Assembly (NCBI GenBank): GCA_027314515.1
Contig: DAHVAR010000231.1
Location: 1 to 64,000, forward strand
Source of the DNA: Actinomycetota bacterium
GTDB lineage: Bacteria > Actinomycetota > Actinomycetes > Streptosporangiales > Streptosporangiaceae
DNA length: 64,000 nt
Direction of reading: 5' to 3'
The notes under the pieces were generated by a model, which searched no databases, was not told the origin of the DNA, and saw only the letters and a list, made by a program, of their open reading frames with translations. Made by a program: the position numbers and the translations under genes. Positions 18,258 to 27,806 of this stretch are shown here, piece by piece. The stretch's first letter is position 1; each line of letters starts with the position of its first letter.

Positions 18258-19187
18258 TTAGCTAGCACCGAGGCCGAGCAGCAGGCCGTCGGCAGCGACC
18301 GCGGGCGAGCTGGTGAGGAAGATGATCACGCCCGCGACGGGAGCGACCACCTCCTCCAGCACGTCCGCGCCATCAAGGGTGCTGACCGTGCCGATGACCT
18401 GGCCGGCCGCGACGGTGTCGCCGGCCCCGACGGCAGGTTCCCACCAGCCCGCATGCCGGCCGCGCAGCCACAGGAACCGGTCGAGCTGCGTCTGCCGCGC
18501 CCCGGGCGCCGGCGCCCCGGGCGGAAGCTCGGCCATCCCGAGTAGCTCGAGCACGCCGTTCAGCCCCGCCACGTGCAAGGCCACCGCCTGCTCCGGCAGG
18601 AGCCCGCACTCGCCTGCCTCGGCAGTGATCGCCGGGATCCCCGCCGCCGCGGCCGCACCGCTGCTTGTCCCGGACACGGCCCGGTCCGGGCCGGCCACCT
18701 GGCGGATCACGTACGGCAGCCGGTAAGCCGCCGCCAGCTCACGCGCACGATCCTCGGCCGGCCCGGCCTCGTACAGCGCGAACGGCTGCAGCGCCTCTAC
18801 CAGGTCACCGCAATGCGCGTCGACGTAGGCGTCCGAGCCGGCGATGAGCTGAATGAAAGCATCGTGCGCCAGCCGCTCGGCGAGCGTGCCGGCCGGGTCG
18901 CCGGGGAAGCAGCGGTTCAGGTTCTTGCCATCCTCCGGCACGACGAACGGCGTCCGGGCCGCGAACGCCGTCACGTTCAGAACCGGCACGGCGCGAACCC
19001 GGCCCCGCAGTTCCCTGGCCGCCAGCTCACGCAGCCAGCGGCGGACACCCGCCATCGACGCGTACTCGCAGCCATGCACGCCCGCGATGACGGTCAGCAG
19101 CGGACCGTCCGATGAGCCAGTGAGCTCGACCAGGGGCACGCTCAGCCCGGCGAGCTCAAGGCTGCGGCGCGCTAGCGTCGGCGGCAT
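18258..19187 (-). CDS. Succinylglutamate desuccinylase/aspartoacylase family (M14) protein
   Basis: VIAGVHGCEYASMAGV, EDGKNLNRCFPGDP, DAHCGDLVEA; start taken at internal ATG (MPPTLARRSLELAG). Confidence 0.85.
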   Translation of the reverse strand: MPPTLARRSLELAGLSVPLVELTGSSDGPLLTVIAGVHGCEYASMAGVRRWLRELAARELRGRVRAVPVLNVTAFAARTPFVVPEDGKNLNRCFPGDPAGTLAERLAHDAFIQLIAGSDAYVDAHCGDLVEALQPFALYEAGPAEDRARELAAAYRLPYVIRQVAGPDRAVSGTSSGAAAAAGIPAITAEAGECGLLPEQAVALHVAGLNGVLELLGMAELPPGAPAPGARQTQLDRFLWLRGRHAGWWEPAVGAGDTVAAGQVIGTVSTLDGADVLEEVVAPVAGVIIFLTSSPAVAADGLLLGLGAS

Positions 19188-19336
19188 AGCTACTCCCTTC
19201 CTCGCACCAGCAGGCGTCACCCTATGCCGGCCGGCGCCCGGCTGCCCACCGCGGATAGCCGAAGCCGGGGATTGTGTGCGAACCTGGCGGATGCCGCCGA
19301 TCCTGAACTGCGGCGGCCGGCGAGGAGGTGCGGGCG

Positions 19337-20161
19337 ATGAAGGTCTTCCTGTCTTCCGACATGGAGGGAACGGCCGGAGTCGTGGACTGGCAGCAGTGCG
19401 TGGGTGACGGCCCGGAGGCGTCGGCCGGGCGCAGGCTGCTGCTGGCGGAGGTCAACGCGGCGATCGGCGGCGCTCTGGCCGGCGGTGCCACCGAGGTGGT
19501 GGTCAATGACTCGCACTCGACGATGCGTAACTTGCCCGCTGATCAGCTGGCCGGCCGGGCTTCGTATGTGTCTGGCAGTCACAAGCCGCTGTACATGATG
19601 CAGGGACTCGACGGCACCTTCGACGCGGTGCTGTTCGTCTCCTATCACGGCTCGGTCGGGGCGCCCGCAGGGCTGTCGCACACCTATAACCCGCGCGCCG
19701 TCGTCGAGGCGCGCATCGACGGCGCGGTGACCGGCGAGGCCGGCATCAACGCGCTGGTGGCCGCTCATTACGGCGTCCCCGTCGTGCTGGTCACCGGTGA
19801 CCGGTGCGCGTGCGAGGAGACGGCCGCGCTGATTCCGGGCGTGTATCAGGCCGTGGTGAAGGAGCCCGTCAGCCGGATCGCCGCGCACAGCATGCACCCG
19901 GAAAGCGCCTGCGAGCTGATCCGAGAGCGCGCCCGCGAAGCCGTCGCGGCGGCAGCTCATGCCGAACCGCCGCCGCTGAACCCGGGCGTGCTGGAGTTGT
20001 CGGTACGCACCACCGACATCGCGGAGGCGGCCAGCTGGGTTCGCGGCGTCGACCGGACCGGTCCCCGCGAGCTGCGGATTCACGGCGAGAACCGGCTCGC
20101 CACCTACCGTGCCTTCTGCGCGGCCATCTTGCTGACCCGGCCAGTTGCGGAGTCGGTGTGA
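19337..20161 (+). CDS. M55 family D-aminopeptidase (DppA-like)
   Basis: MKVFLSSDMEGTAGVVDWQQC, VNDSHSTMRNL, SYHGSVGAPAGLSHTYNPRAV. Confidence 0.9.
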   Translation: MKVFLSSDMEGTAGVVDWQQCVGDGPEASAGRRLLLAEVNAAIGGALAGGATEVVVNDSHSTMRNLPADQLAGRASYVSGSHKPLYMMQGLDGTFDAVLFVSYHGSVGAPAGLSHTYNPRAVVEARIDGAVTGEAGINALVAAHYGVPVVLVTGDRCACEETAALIPGVYQAVVKEPVSRIAAHSMHPESACELIRERAREAVAAAAHAEPPPLNPGVLELSVRTTDIAEAASWVRGVDRTGPRELRIHGENRLATYRAFCAAILLTRPVAESV

Positions 20162-20226
20162 CAGCGCGCAGTGCCGGAAACTAACGCGGTCCGGGCAGTT
20201 CAGGGCCCGGCCGCCCGGAAGGGAGG

Positions 20227-21618
20227 ATGAGCTTGCCTCGACCGTTCGGTCACGTCCGCGGCGAGCAGGAGCGCACGGCCGACGCCCAGCGTGCCGAAGC
20301 CCTGGCACGGCAGCTAGCGGGCCGCGCATCGAGCATCGCCACGGCGTTCGTCGACCACAGCGGCGCTGCCAGGGTGAAGGTCGTCCCGCTCAGCGGGCTG
20401 GTCAGGGCGGCGCGCTCTGGCCTCGGGTTCTCGCCGGTCATCGACGCGTTCATCAGCGACGGGAGCATCGACCCGGCATCTGAGCTGGACCGGCCCGACG
20501 GAGACCTCCGCCTCGTCCCGGACCTGGACCGGCTCGCCGTGCTGGCAGAGCCGCCAGGGTGGGCGCTGGTTCCCGGCGACCGCTTCCACCAGGATGGCAC
20601 GGCGTATGCAGGCTGCCAGCGCTCGTTCGCCCGTGCGCAGGTAGCGGCCGGGCTCAGCCGTGGCATCAGCGCGCTGATGGCGTTCGAGGTTGAGTGGATG
20701 GCCGGCCGCGATGCCGACGACTTCGAGCCCGCCTTCGGCGGGACCGGGTACGGGCTGAGCCGCGTCAGCCAGGCCGCTGACTACCTCCGGGACGTGCTCG
20801 CTGCCCTGGAGAGCGCGGGCGTGGCTGTCGAGCAGCTCCACCCGGAGTACGGTCCGGCCCAGTTCGAGGTGTCGGTGGCCGCGCAGGATCCGGTATCGGC
20901 GGCGGATACCTGCGTGCTGGTGAAGTTCGTGATCGGCGCGGTGTCCGCCCGGCACGGGCTGCGGGCCTCGTTCGCGCCCGCGGTCCTGGTCGGCAACGTG
21001 GGAAACGGCGGGCACCTGCATGTCAGTTTCGCCCGCGACGGGCGCAGCCTGCTCAGCGGCGGCAGCGGCAGGCACGGGCTCACACAGGCCGGCGAGTCGA
21101 TGGTCGCCGGACTGCTCGACGCGCTGCCGGCCCTGCTGGCCATCGGCGCGCCATCACCGGCTTCCTACCTGCGGCTGGTGCCGTCCCGCTGGGCCGGCGC
21201 ATACCAGATCTGGGGACCGGAGAACCGGGAAGCGGCCGTCAGGTTCATCTCGGCCAGCCCGTCCGACCCAGGCGCCGCGAACGTCGAGCTGAAGTGCTTC
21301 GACCTCAGCGCGAACCCGTACCTGCTGACCGGTGCCGTGCTCGCGGTCGCGCTGGCAAGCGCCGACCGCGACGCTCGCCTGCCGGCCGGGGTCAGCGGCG
21401 ATCCGGCCGCTCCCGGCCACCCGCTGGCCGGCCGGGCCGTGCGGCTGCCGACCACTCTGGCCAGGGCCGTTGCCGCGCTGGAGGCCAGCCACGACCTCCG
21501 CGCGGCGGCCGGCGACCAGCTCATCAGCACGTTCGCGGCGTCCCGGCGGGCGGAGATCGAACTGGCCGCTGACCAGCCCGGCGATGTGGTCATCGCGCGC
21601 GCCCGGTGGCTGACCTAG
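20227..21618 (+). CDS. Glutamine-synthetase family protein (GlnA/FluG C-domain type)
   Basis: QLHPEYGPAQFEVSVAAQDPVSAAD, NVGNGGHLHVSF, NVELKCFDLSANPYL. Confidence 0.88.
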   Translation: MSLPRPFGHVRGEQERTADAQRAEALARQLAGRASSIATAFVDHSGAARVKVVPLSGLVRAARSGLGFSPVIDAFISDGSIDPASELDRPDGDLRLVPDLDRLAVLAEPPGWALVPGDRFHQDGTAYAGCQRSFARAQVAAGLSRGISALMAFEVEWMAGRDADDFEPAFGGTGYGLSRVSQAADYLRDVLAALESAGVAVEQLHPEYGPAQFEVSVAAQDPVSAADTCVLVKFVIGAVSARHGLRASFAPAVLVGNVGNGGHLHVSFARDGRSLLSGGSGRHGLTQAGESMVAGLLDALPALLAIGAPSPASYLRLVPSRWAGAYQIWGPENREAAVRFISASPSDPGAANVELKCFDLSANPYLLTGAVLAVALASADRDARLPAGVSGDPAAPGHPLAGRAVRLPTTLARAVAALEASHDLRAAAGDQLISTFAASRRAEIELAADQPGDVVIARARWLT

Positions 21619-22752
21619 GTGGCCACCGACAGCGGCCCCGGCCTGCCCTTGGTTGATCACCACGTCCACGGCGTGCTCACCGCCGAACTCGACAGGCCCG
21701 GCATCGAAGCCCTGCTGACCGAATCGAACTGGCCCGCGCCGCCCGGCACCACTGCGTTCGACAGCCAGCTCGGCTTCGCGATCCGCCGCTGGTGCGCCCC
21801 GCTACTCGACCTGAACCCGCTCGTGCCGGCCGCTGACTACGTTCGCCGCCGCCTGGAGCTCGGCACCACCGAGGTCAGCCGGCGGCTCCTCGCTGCCGCT
21901 AGCGTCGGTACCTGGCTGGTCGATACCGGCTACCAGAGCGAAGCGGTCGCCGCTCCTGCCGAGCTGGCCGCGCTCAGCGGTGCGCCCGCCAGACAGATCG
22001 CCCGGCTGGAGTCGATCGCGGAGCGGCTGGCGGGCTCGGGTGGCAGTGCGGCCCGGTTCGCCAACGAGCTCACCGCCGCCGTACACCGGTCCGCCGCAAC
22101 GGTGAGCGGCTTCAAGTCCATCGCTGCCTACCGCGGCGGCCTGGGCTTCGCCCCGGACCGGCCGCGGCCCGCCGAAGTCGAGGCCGCCGCCGGGCGGTGG
22201 CTGCGGCAGCTCGAAGCCGGCCAGCCGGCCCGGCTGGATGATCAGGTGCTGATCCGGCATGGCATCTGGACCGCGCTCGACACCGGGCTGCCGCTACAGC
22301 TGCACACCGGCTACGGCGATGCGGACTCCCGGCTGCATCGCGCCGATCCGGCGTTGCTGCACGATTTCCTGCTGGCCAGCCAGCACGCCGGGGCGTGCGT
22401 GATGCTGCTGCACTGCTACCCCTATCACCGCCAGGCGGGGGCGCTCGCCGCGCTCTTCCCGCACGTGTACATGGACGTCGGGGAAGCCCTGAATCACGTC
22501 GGCGCACGGTCTGCCGCCGTGCTCGCCGAGGCGCTGGAACTGACGCCGTTCCACAAGATGCTCTACTCATCGGACGCCTTCGGCCTGGCCGAGCTGCACT
22601 ATCTGGGCGCCACCGGGTTCCGGCGCGACCTGGCCAAGCTGACTGGCGAGCTGGTCGCCGAGGGCGCTTGGTCGCCATCGGACGCGGCTCGGGTCAGCCA
22701 GCTGATCGGCGCCGGGAACGCGGTGCGCGTCTACCGGCTCGGCGATCAGTGA
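21619..22752 (+). CDS. Amidohydrolase (FluG N-domain type)
   Basis: VDHHVHGVLTAEL, LQLHTGYGDADSRL, LHCYPYHRQAGALAALFPHVYMDVG, MLYSSDAFGLAELHYLG; GTG directly abuts the GS stop codon. Confidence 0.85.
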   Translation: MATDSGPGLPLVDHHVHGVLTAELDRPGIEALLTESNWPAPPGTTAFDSQLGFAIRRWCAPLLDLNPLVPAADYVRRRLELGTTEVSRRLLAAASVGTWLVDTGYQSEAVAAPAELAALSGAPARQIARLESIAERLAGSGGSAARFANELTAAVHRSAATVSGFKSIAAYRGGLGFAPDRPRPAEVEAAAGRWLRQLEAGQPARLDDQVLIRHGIWTALDTGLPLQLHTGYGDADSRLHRADPALLHDFLLASQHAGACVMLLHCYPYHRQAGALAALFPHVYMDVGEALNHVGARSAAVLAEALELTPFHKMLYSSDAFGLAELHYLGATGFRRDLAKLTGELVAEGAWSPSDAARVSQLIGAGNAVRVYRLGDQ

Positions 22753-22794
22753 CCCGACCGCTCGCTGCCAGGACCGGTGCGCTCGCCGGTCAGG

Positions 22795-25176
22795 TCAGGC
22801 GGTCCGGGCGCGCGTCGGGCGCCGGGCTGGCTCCCGGCCAGTCGGCTGGCCGGGACGGCGCTGCGGCACGAGCACGGGGATAGGCCGCTCCTGCTCCTCG
22901 CCGGCCGACAGCCGGAGCCGCTCGCCGTGGTGCTCGATGTCCAGCGGGTCACCGTCGGCGAGCAGGTAACGCGCGGCGACGTGAGTAATGCCGACCCGTA
23001 GCCGGCGGCCGCGGATCATGACGGTAAAGGCGAGCCTGGTGATGCCGTCGGGAAGCCGCGGCGCGAACGACACGGTCTGGCCGGAGTGCCGCAGGCCGCC
23101 AAAGCCCCAGACGAGCGCGATCCAGGTGCCGGCCAGCGACGCGACGTGCACGCCATCCCTGGTGTTGTGCTCAAGGTCGTCCAGGTCCATCAGGGCGGCC
23201 TCGCCCAGGTAGTCGAAGGCCAGGGCCAAGTGCCCGACCTCGGCCGCGATCACCGCCTGCGTGCACGCGGACAACGACGAGTCGCGCACGGTAAGCGCCT
23301 CGTAGTAGTCGAAGTTGCGCCGCTTCTGCTCGGGGGTGAAGGCCTCGCCGCACAGTTGCATGGCCAGCACCAGGTCGGCCTGCTTGACGACCTGCTTGCG
23401 GTACAGGTCGAAGTACGGGTAGTGCAGCAGCAGCGGGTAACGGTCGGGCGGCGTGCCGGCGAAGTCCCAGACCTGATGACGGGTGAACGCGGCCGACTGC
23501 GGATGCACGCCCAGGGCCTCGTCGAAGGGCACGAACATCGCTTGTGCCGCATCCCGCCAGGCTGCCGCTTCCTCCGGGTCGACGCGGAGCTTCCGGGCCT
23601 GGTCCGGGTACTTCTCCGCCGCGTTCGCCGCCGCGCGCAGATTATGCTGGGCCATCAGGTTCGTGTAGACGTTGTCATCGGCGATCGCGCTGTACTCATC
23701 CGGCCCGGTCACGCCGTCGATGTGGAACCGGCCCAGGCCGTCGTGATGGCCCAGCGAACGCCACAATCGCGCGGTGTTCACCAGCAACTCCATGCCCTCC
23801 GCCCGGGCGAACTCCTCGTCAGCCGTGGCGTCGACGTACCGCGTCACGGCGGCGGCGATGTCGGCGTTGACGTGGAACGCGGCGGTGCCGGCCGGCCAGT
23901 AGCCCGAGCATTCATCGCCCGCGATCGTCCGCCACGGGAACGCCGCCCCCTGGAGCCCTAGCTCGGCCGCCCGCCGCTGCGCCGCCGGCAGTGTCGCGTG
24001 CCGCCACCGAAGCGCGCTCGCGGCCGCGTCCGGCGCTGTCAGCGTCAGCACCGGCAGCACGAACGTCTCGGCGTCCCAGAACGCGTGGCCGTGATAGCCA
24101 GGGCCGGTCAGGCCCTTCGCCGGGATCGGCCGGGACTCACCGCGCACGCCGGCCTGCAGGACGTGGAAGAGGCCGAAGCGGACCGCCTGCTGGATGTGCA
24201 CATCGCCGTGCACCTCGACGTCGGCCCGGCTCCAGAAGTCGTCGAGGTAGGCACGCTGGGCGGCGCGCAGGCCCTCCCAGCCGGCCTGCTGCGCGCTCGT
24301 CAGCGCCGCCCACACCTGATCCCGCACCGCGTTCAGCGATCGCTGGCTCGACCAGCCGTAACCGACGAACTTGACCACGCGCAGCCGCTGTCCCGGCCGC
24401 AGCGCCACCGAGACGGCGACCAGGCCGCCGTCCTGGAACAGCTGCGACTCCACTCGCGTCCCGGCAGGCGCGTCGATGATGTGATCCATCGCGGCAGCCA
24501 CCCGCAGCCCGCTCTGCCGCGTCTTGTGCACGAGCACCACGGCCTCGCCGTGCCTGCCCCGGTACTCCTCCACCAGCGGATGCTCAAGCACCACCGCGGC
24601 CCGCGGGTCGGTGGCGGGGGGTGGCGGCAGCTGCTCGTTCGCGACGAGCTGGGATTGCAGCGCGATCTGCAGCCCCGCCTCGATCGGCTCGACGTCATAG
24701 CAGATCGCCGCGACCGCGCGATGGGTGAAGGACACCAGCCGGGTCGATCGCACCCGCACCGACCCGCCGACGGGCGATGTCCACTCCGCCTGCCTGGACA
24801 GCGTGCCGGCCCGGAAGTCGAGCACGCGCTCGTGCGAGAGCAGCTTGCCGTACCTGACGTCGAACGGCTCGTCGTCGACGAACAGCCGGATCAGCCGGCC
24901 GTTCGTGACGTTGATGACCGCCTGCTCAAACTCCGGCCGGCCGTAGGCAAACTCGCCGACCGGCAGCGGCCGCACCTCGTACACGCCGTTGAGGTAAGTT
25001 CCGGGCAGCCCGTGCGGCTCGCCCTCATCCAGGTTGCCCCGCCAGCCGACGTGTCCGTTCGACAGCGCGAACACTGACTCGGTCTGCGCCAGCTGGCCAA
25101 GGTCCAGGCCGGTCTCGCGCACCGACCACGGTTCTTCGCTGAACTCCGGCTGCTTGATCACGTCTGCTCCGGCCAC
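22795..25176 (-). CDS. Glycoside hydrolase family 65 (disaccharide phosphorylase-like)
   Basis: GHAFWDAETFVLPVL, IDGVTGPDEYSAIADDNVYTNLMA, N-terminal ESVFALSNGHVGWRGNLDEG. Confidence 0.92.
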   Translation of the reverse strand: MAGADVIKQPEFSEEPWSVRETGLDLGQLAQTESVFALSNGHVGWRGNLDEGEPHGLPGTYLNGVYEVRPLPVGEFAYGRPEFEQAVINVTNGRLIRLFVDDEPFDVRYGKLLSHERVLDFRAGTLSRQAEWTSPVGGSVRVRSTRLVSFTHRAVAAICYDVEPIEAGLQIALQSQLVANEQLPPPPATDPRAAVVLEHPLVEEYRGRHGEAVVLVHKTRQSGLRVAAAMDHIIDAPAGTRVESQLFQDGGLVAVSVALRPGQRLRVVKFVGYGWSSQRSLNAVRDQVWAALTSAQQAGWEGLRAAQRAYLDDFWSRADVEVHGDVHIQQAVRFGLFHVLQAGVRGESRPIPAKGLTGPGYHGHAFWDAETFVLPVLTLTAPDAAASALRWRHATLPAAQRRAAELGLQGAAFPWRTIAGDECSGYWPAGTAAFHVNADIAAAVTRYVDATADEEFARAEGMELLVNTARLWRSLGHHDGLGRFHIDGVTGPDEYSAIADDNVYTNLMAQHNLRAAANAAEKYPDQARKLRVDPEEAAAWRDAAQAMFVPFDEALGVHPQSAAFTRHQVWDFAGTPPDRYPLLLHYPYFDLYRKQVVKQADLVLAMQLCGEAFTPEQKRRNFDYYEALTVRDSSLSACTQAVIAAEVGHLALAFDYLGEAALMDLDDLEHNTRDGVHVASLAGTWIALVWGFGGLRHSGQTVSFAPRLPDGITRLAFTVMIRGRRLRVGITHVAARYLLADGDPLDIEHHGERLRLSAGEEQERPIPVLVPQRRPGQPTGREPARRPTRARTA

Positions 25177-25301
25177 TCGCTCAGGTCACGATCACGATGC
25201 CAGCCTACGAGCGACAGCTCGCGCCGGTGAGCCAGCCCGGCGCGGCGTCCGGCCGGCCAGTGCGTGCAGGATGGTAGCCAGACGAAGCGGGGGGTCGGCG
25301 A

Positions 25302-25718
25302 ATGGCCGAGGGAGTCCGGCTGAGCGCAGCCGTGGTGTTCGTGCGCAACCTTGCCAGGTCGGTAGATTTCTACCGCGAATTGCTGGGACTCGACCTCACC
25401 GACCGCAGCCCGACTGCCGCCCTGCTGATCTCGCCGGAAGGGTCGGAACTGGTGCTGCGGGAGTTCGGCGCCAATGCGTCGCACCCGCTCGGAGCCATCG
25501 GAGTCCAGTACCTGATCTGGAGCGTGGCGAGCAAGGCTGATCTGGAGCTTCGCGCCGGGATCCTGCGGCGCAACTCCGCTTACCGCGAGACGCGCACGGG
25601 CCAGGACGCCACCGTGGTCGAGGGCCGGGATCCCGACGACGTGCCGGTCATGCTCTTTTATGCCGACGGCGGGCAGCCCTTGCTGCGCAAGCTGACGGCC
25701 CGCATCTACGCCTGGTAG
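25302..25718 (+). CDS. VOC (glyoxalase/bleomycin resistance) family protein
   Basis: AAVVFVRNLARSVDFYRELLGLDLTDRSPTAALL. Confidence 0.85.
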   Translation: MAEGVRLSAAVVFVRNLARSVDFYRELLGLDLTDRSPTAALLISPEGSELVLREFGANASHPLGAIGVQYLIWSVASKADLELRAGILRRNSAYRETRTGQDATVVEGRDPDDVPVMLFYADGGQPLLRKLTARIYAW

Positions 25719-25849
25719 GCACGCCCGGAGTGTCAAACGCCGTTAGCTCCTGGCATCGGCTAGCGTGACGCAAGTGCCATGTTGTGTCTGCGTTACCGGG
25801 CGGCCCCGCGCCGCCGGGCTGGCAGCCTGGCGGCAGGAGGTGAGTTGAC

Positions 25850-26065
25850 GTGGGCTTTATCAGGTCCCTTTTCGGGCCGGCCGGCCTCGGCATCGTCGTC
25901 TACATCCTGATCGGCATCTTCGTTAACACCGCGCCGCCCCATCTGCCGCACGCGATCGCCTCGCTGTCGGCGTTGCACAGCTGGGTGCAGTACCTGATCT
26001 CGGTGTTCTTCTGGCCGCTCAGCCTCTGGGGCCCCGCCTTCACGATAGGCAAGTGGTCGCCATGA
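25850..26065 (+). CDS. Small 71-aa membrane protein, hypothetical
   Basis: GGAGGTGA RBS; hydrophobic GLGIVVYILIGIFVNTAPP and WVQYLISVFFWPLSLWGPAFTIGKW. Confidence 0.7.
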   Translation: MGFIRSLFGPAGLGIVVYILIGIFVNTAPPHLPHAIASLSALHSWVQYLISVFFWPLSLWGPAFTIGKWSP

Positions 26066-26318
26066 CGGCCCCGGCTGCCCTCGCCTGCGGCAGATCTGAC
26101 CGCATGCACATAGGCCGCTACTAACGGTAACGGCAGCGGCTAAAGGCGCAATCCGTGGCGAATGCGGCGTGGTACCTTCGGTTAACGCCTTACGCTGGGC
26201 CGTGACTTCCACCAGGGTCGGCCAGACGTGACGAGGTCGGGTAGCGAGTAGCCTAAGACCGGACGGCGCGGCTCTACCTGCGACGGCACCTAGCAAGTGC
26301 AGGACCGCTCATGGAGGC

Positions 26319-27806
26319 ATGGCCGAGTTGACGCAGGCACCCACGCAGCCGCCGGGTCCGCCAGGACCTGCCAGTCCGGCTGGCCGCCCCGGAACTCGCG
26401 TCCCCGTCGCCAGCCCTGCGCCGACCGGCCCGATCGAGCGGCTGATGAGCACGGTCATCCGGAAGCTGGCCTGGAGCAAGCTCGCCCACCCCAAGGTAGC
26501 CGTTGCCGCATCCGGCCTCGGCCTGCTACTTGGGATGATGGTGGGCGCCACGGCGCCGAACACCGCGACCCTGCCGATCACCCGCGCGGGCCTGGCACTT
26601 CCGCTCTCGCACCTGCTCCCATCGCTGGTCAACGACAAAGTCCTGACGATGGTACTGGTCTACGCGGGCGACGTCTGCGCCTGCCTTGGGCTGGCCGGCA
26701 TGCTGTGGGCGCACAGCCAGGGATGGCGCCCGCAGCCGCGGCACCTGTTCGCAGTCAGTGCCGTGGTCGTCGCGACCATGGCCTGCCTGACTCCGGTCGG
26801 CTCCTCCGATACGGCAAGTTACGCGGCCTACGGCCGGATAGCGGCGCAAGGTGGCAATCCGTACCTGTCCAGCCCCGCTGCCTGGCTCCTCCATCATCCG
26901 GGCGACGCGCCGTACTACCGCCTGATCGGCACTGCCTGGAGGGGGCAGCCATCCGTCTACGGGCCGTTCGCCACCGCGATCCAGAGGTTCGCCGCGTCGA
27001 TCGGCGGAGCGGACGCCGCGACCACCGTCTGGATCTTGATGATCCTCAACGCGACGGCGTTCCTGGCCGTCGGCTGGCTGCTGCTGAAGACATCCGACGA
27101 TCCGATCCGGGCGACGCTGTTCTGGACGGCTAACCCGGTGCTCATCTACCAGCTGGTCAGCGGCGGCCAGCTGGACACCTTCGTGGCCGGGGCGGCGATC
27201 TGCGCGATCCAGCTTGCCCGTCGCGCCGCCAGCATCTGGGGCGATGTGCTGATCGGCGTGCTGATCGGGCTCGGCCTCGGGGTCAAGGCCACGGCGGGCC
27301 TGGTCGCGCTCGGGCTGGCCTGGCCGATGCTGCGACGGGGCGAGTGGCTGCGGGTCGCCCGCATCGCGCTGGTGTCACTGGTCGTGGTGGGGCTGCAGTA
27401 CAGCTCCTACGGCCTGACTGCGCTGAAACCGCTCTTCGAAGGCGCCAAGTGGGTCATACTCCCGTCGCCATGGCGATTCGTCCAGCTGCTCGGAGACGTG
27501 CTGCACATCAGTTCCGGCACGATCACCATTGTCATCGGCAGCCTGTGGCCGATCGCCATGCTCGTCGTGGCCTGGCTGATCTACCAGCGAATTTCTTCGG
27601 AGCAGCCGAGCGAAGTGGTGGCCCCGTTCGCACTGACATTCGCCTGGGTCCTGGTCTACCCGTGGGTCTTCCCGTGGTATACCGCGATCGCCTGGATCGC
27701 GCTCACTCAGGTTCCGCGCAACCGGATGACCAGGTGGCTGACGATCGTGACCGTCTTGCTGGCCATGTGGCATTCCGGCGGCGGGCAGGGAACGGGCCCG
27801 GTGTGA
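26319..27806 (+). CDS. MptB-like polyprenol-phosphate-dependent mannosyltransferase (GT-C membrane)
   Basis: Many TM helices; SSDTASYAAYGRIAAQGGNPYLSSP, ATLFWTANPVLIYQLVSGGQLDTFVAG. Confidence 0.75.
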   Translation: MAELTQAPTQPPGPPGPASPAGRPGTRVPVASPAPTGPIERLMSTVIRKLAWSKLAHPKVAVAASGLGLLLGMMVGATAPNTATLPITRAGLALPLSHLLPSLVNDKVLTMVLVYAGDVCACLGLAGMLWAHSQGWRPQPRHLFAVSAVVVATMACLTPVGSSDTASYAAYGRIAAQGGNPYLSSPAAWLLHHPGDAPYYRLIGTAWRGQPSVYGPFATAIQRFAASIGGADAATTVWILMILNATAFLAVGWLLLKTSDDPIRATLFWTANPVLIYQLVSGGQLDTFVAGAAICAIQLARRAASIWGDVLIGVLIGLGLGVKATAGLVALGLAWPMLRRGEWLRVARIALVSLVVVGLQYSSYGLTALKPLFEGAKWVILPSPWRFVQLLGDVLHISSGTITIVIGSLWPIAMLVVAWLIYQRISSEQPSEVVAPFALTFAWVLVYPWVFPWYTAIAWIALTQVPRNRMTRWLTIVTVLLAMWHSGGGQGTGPV

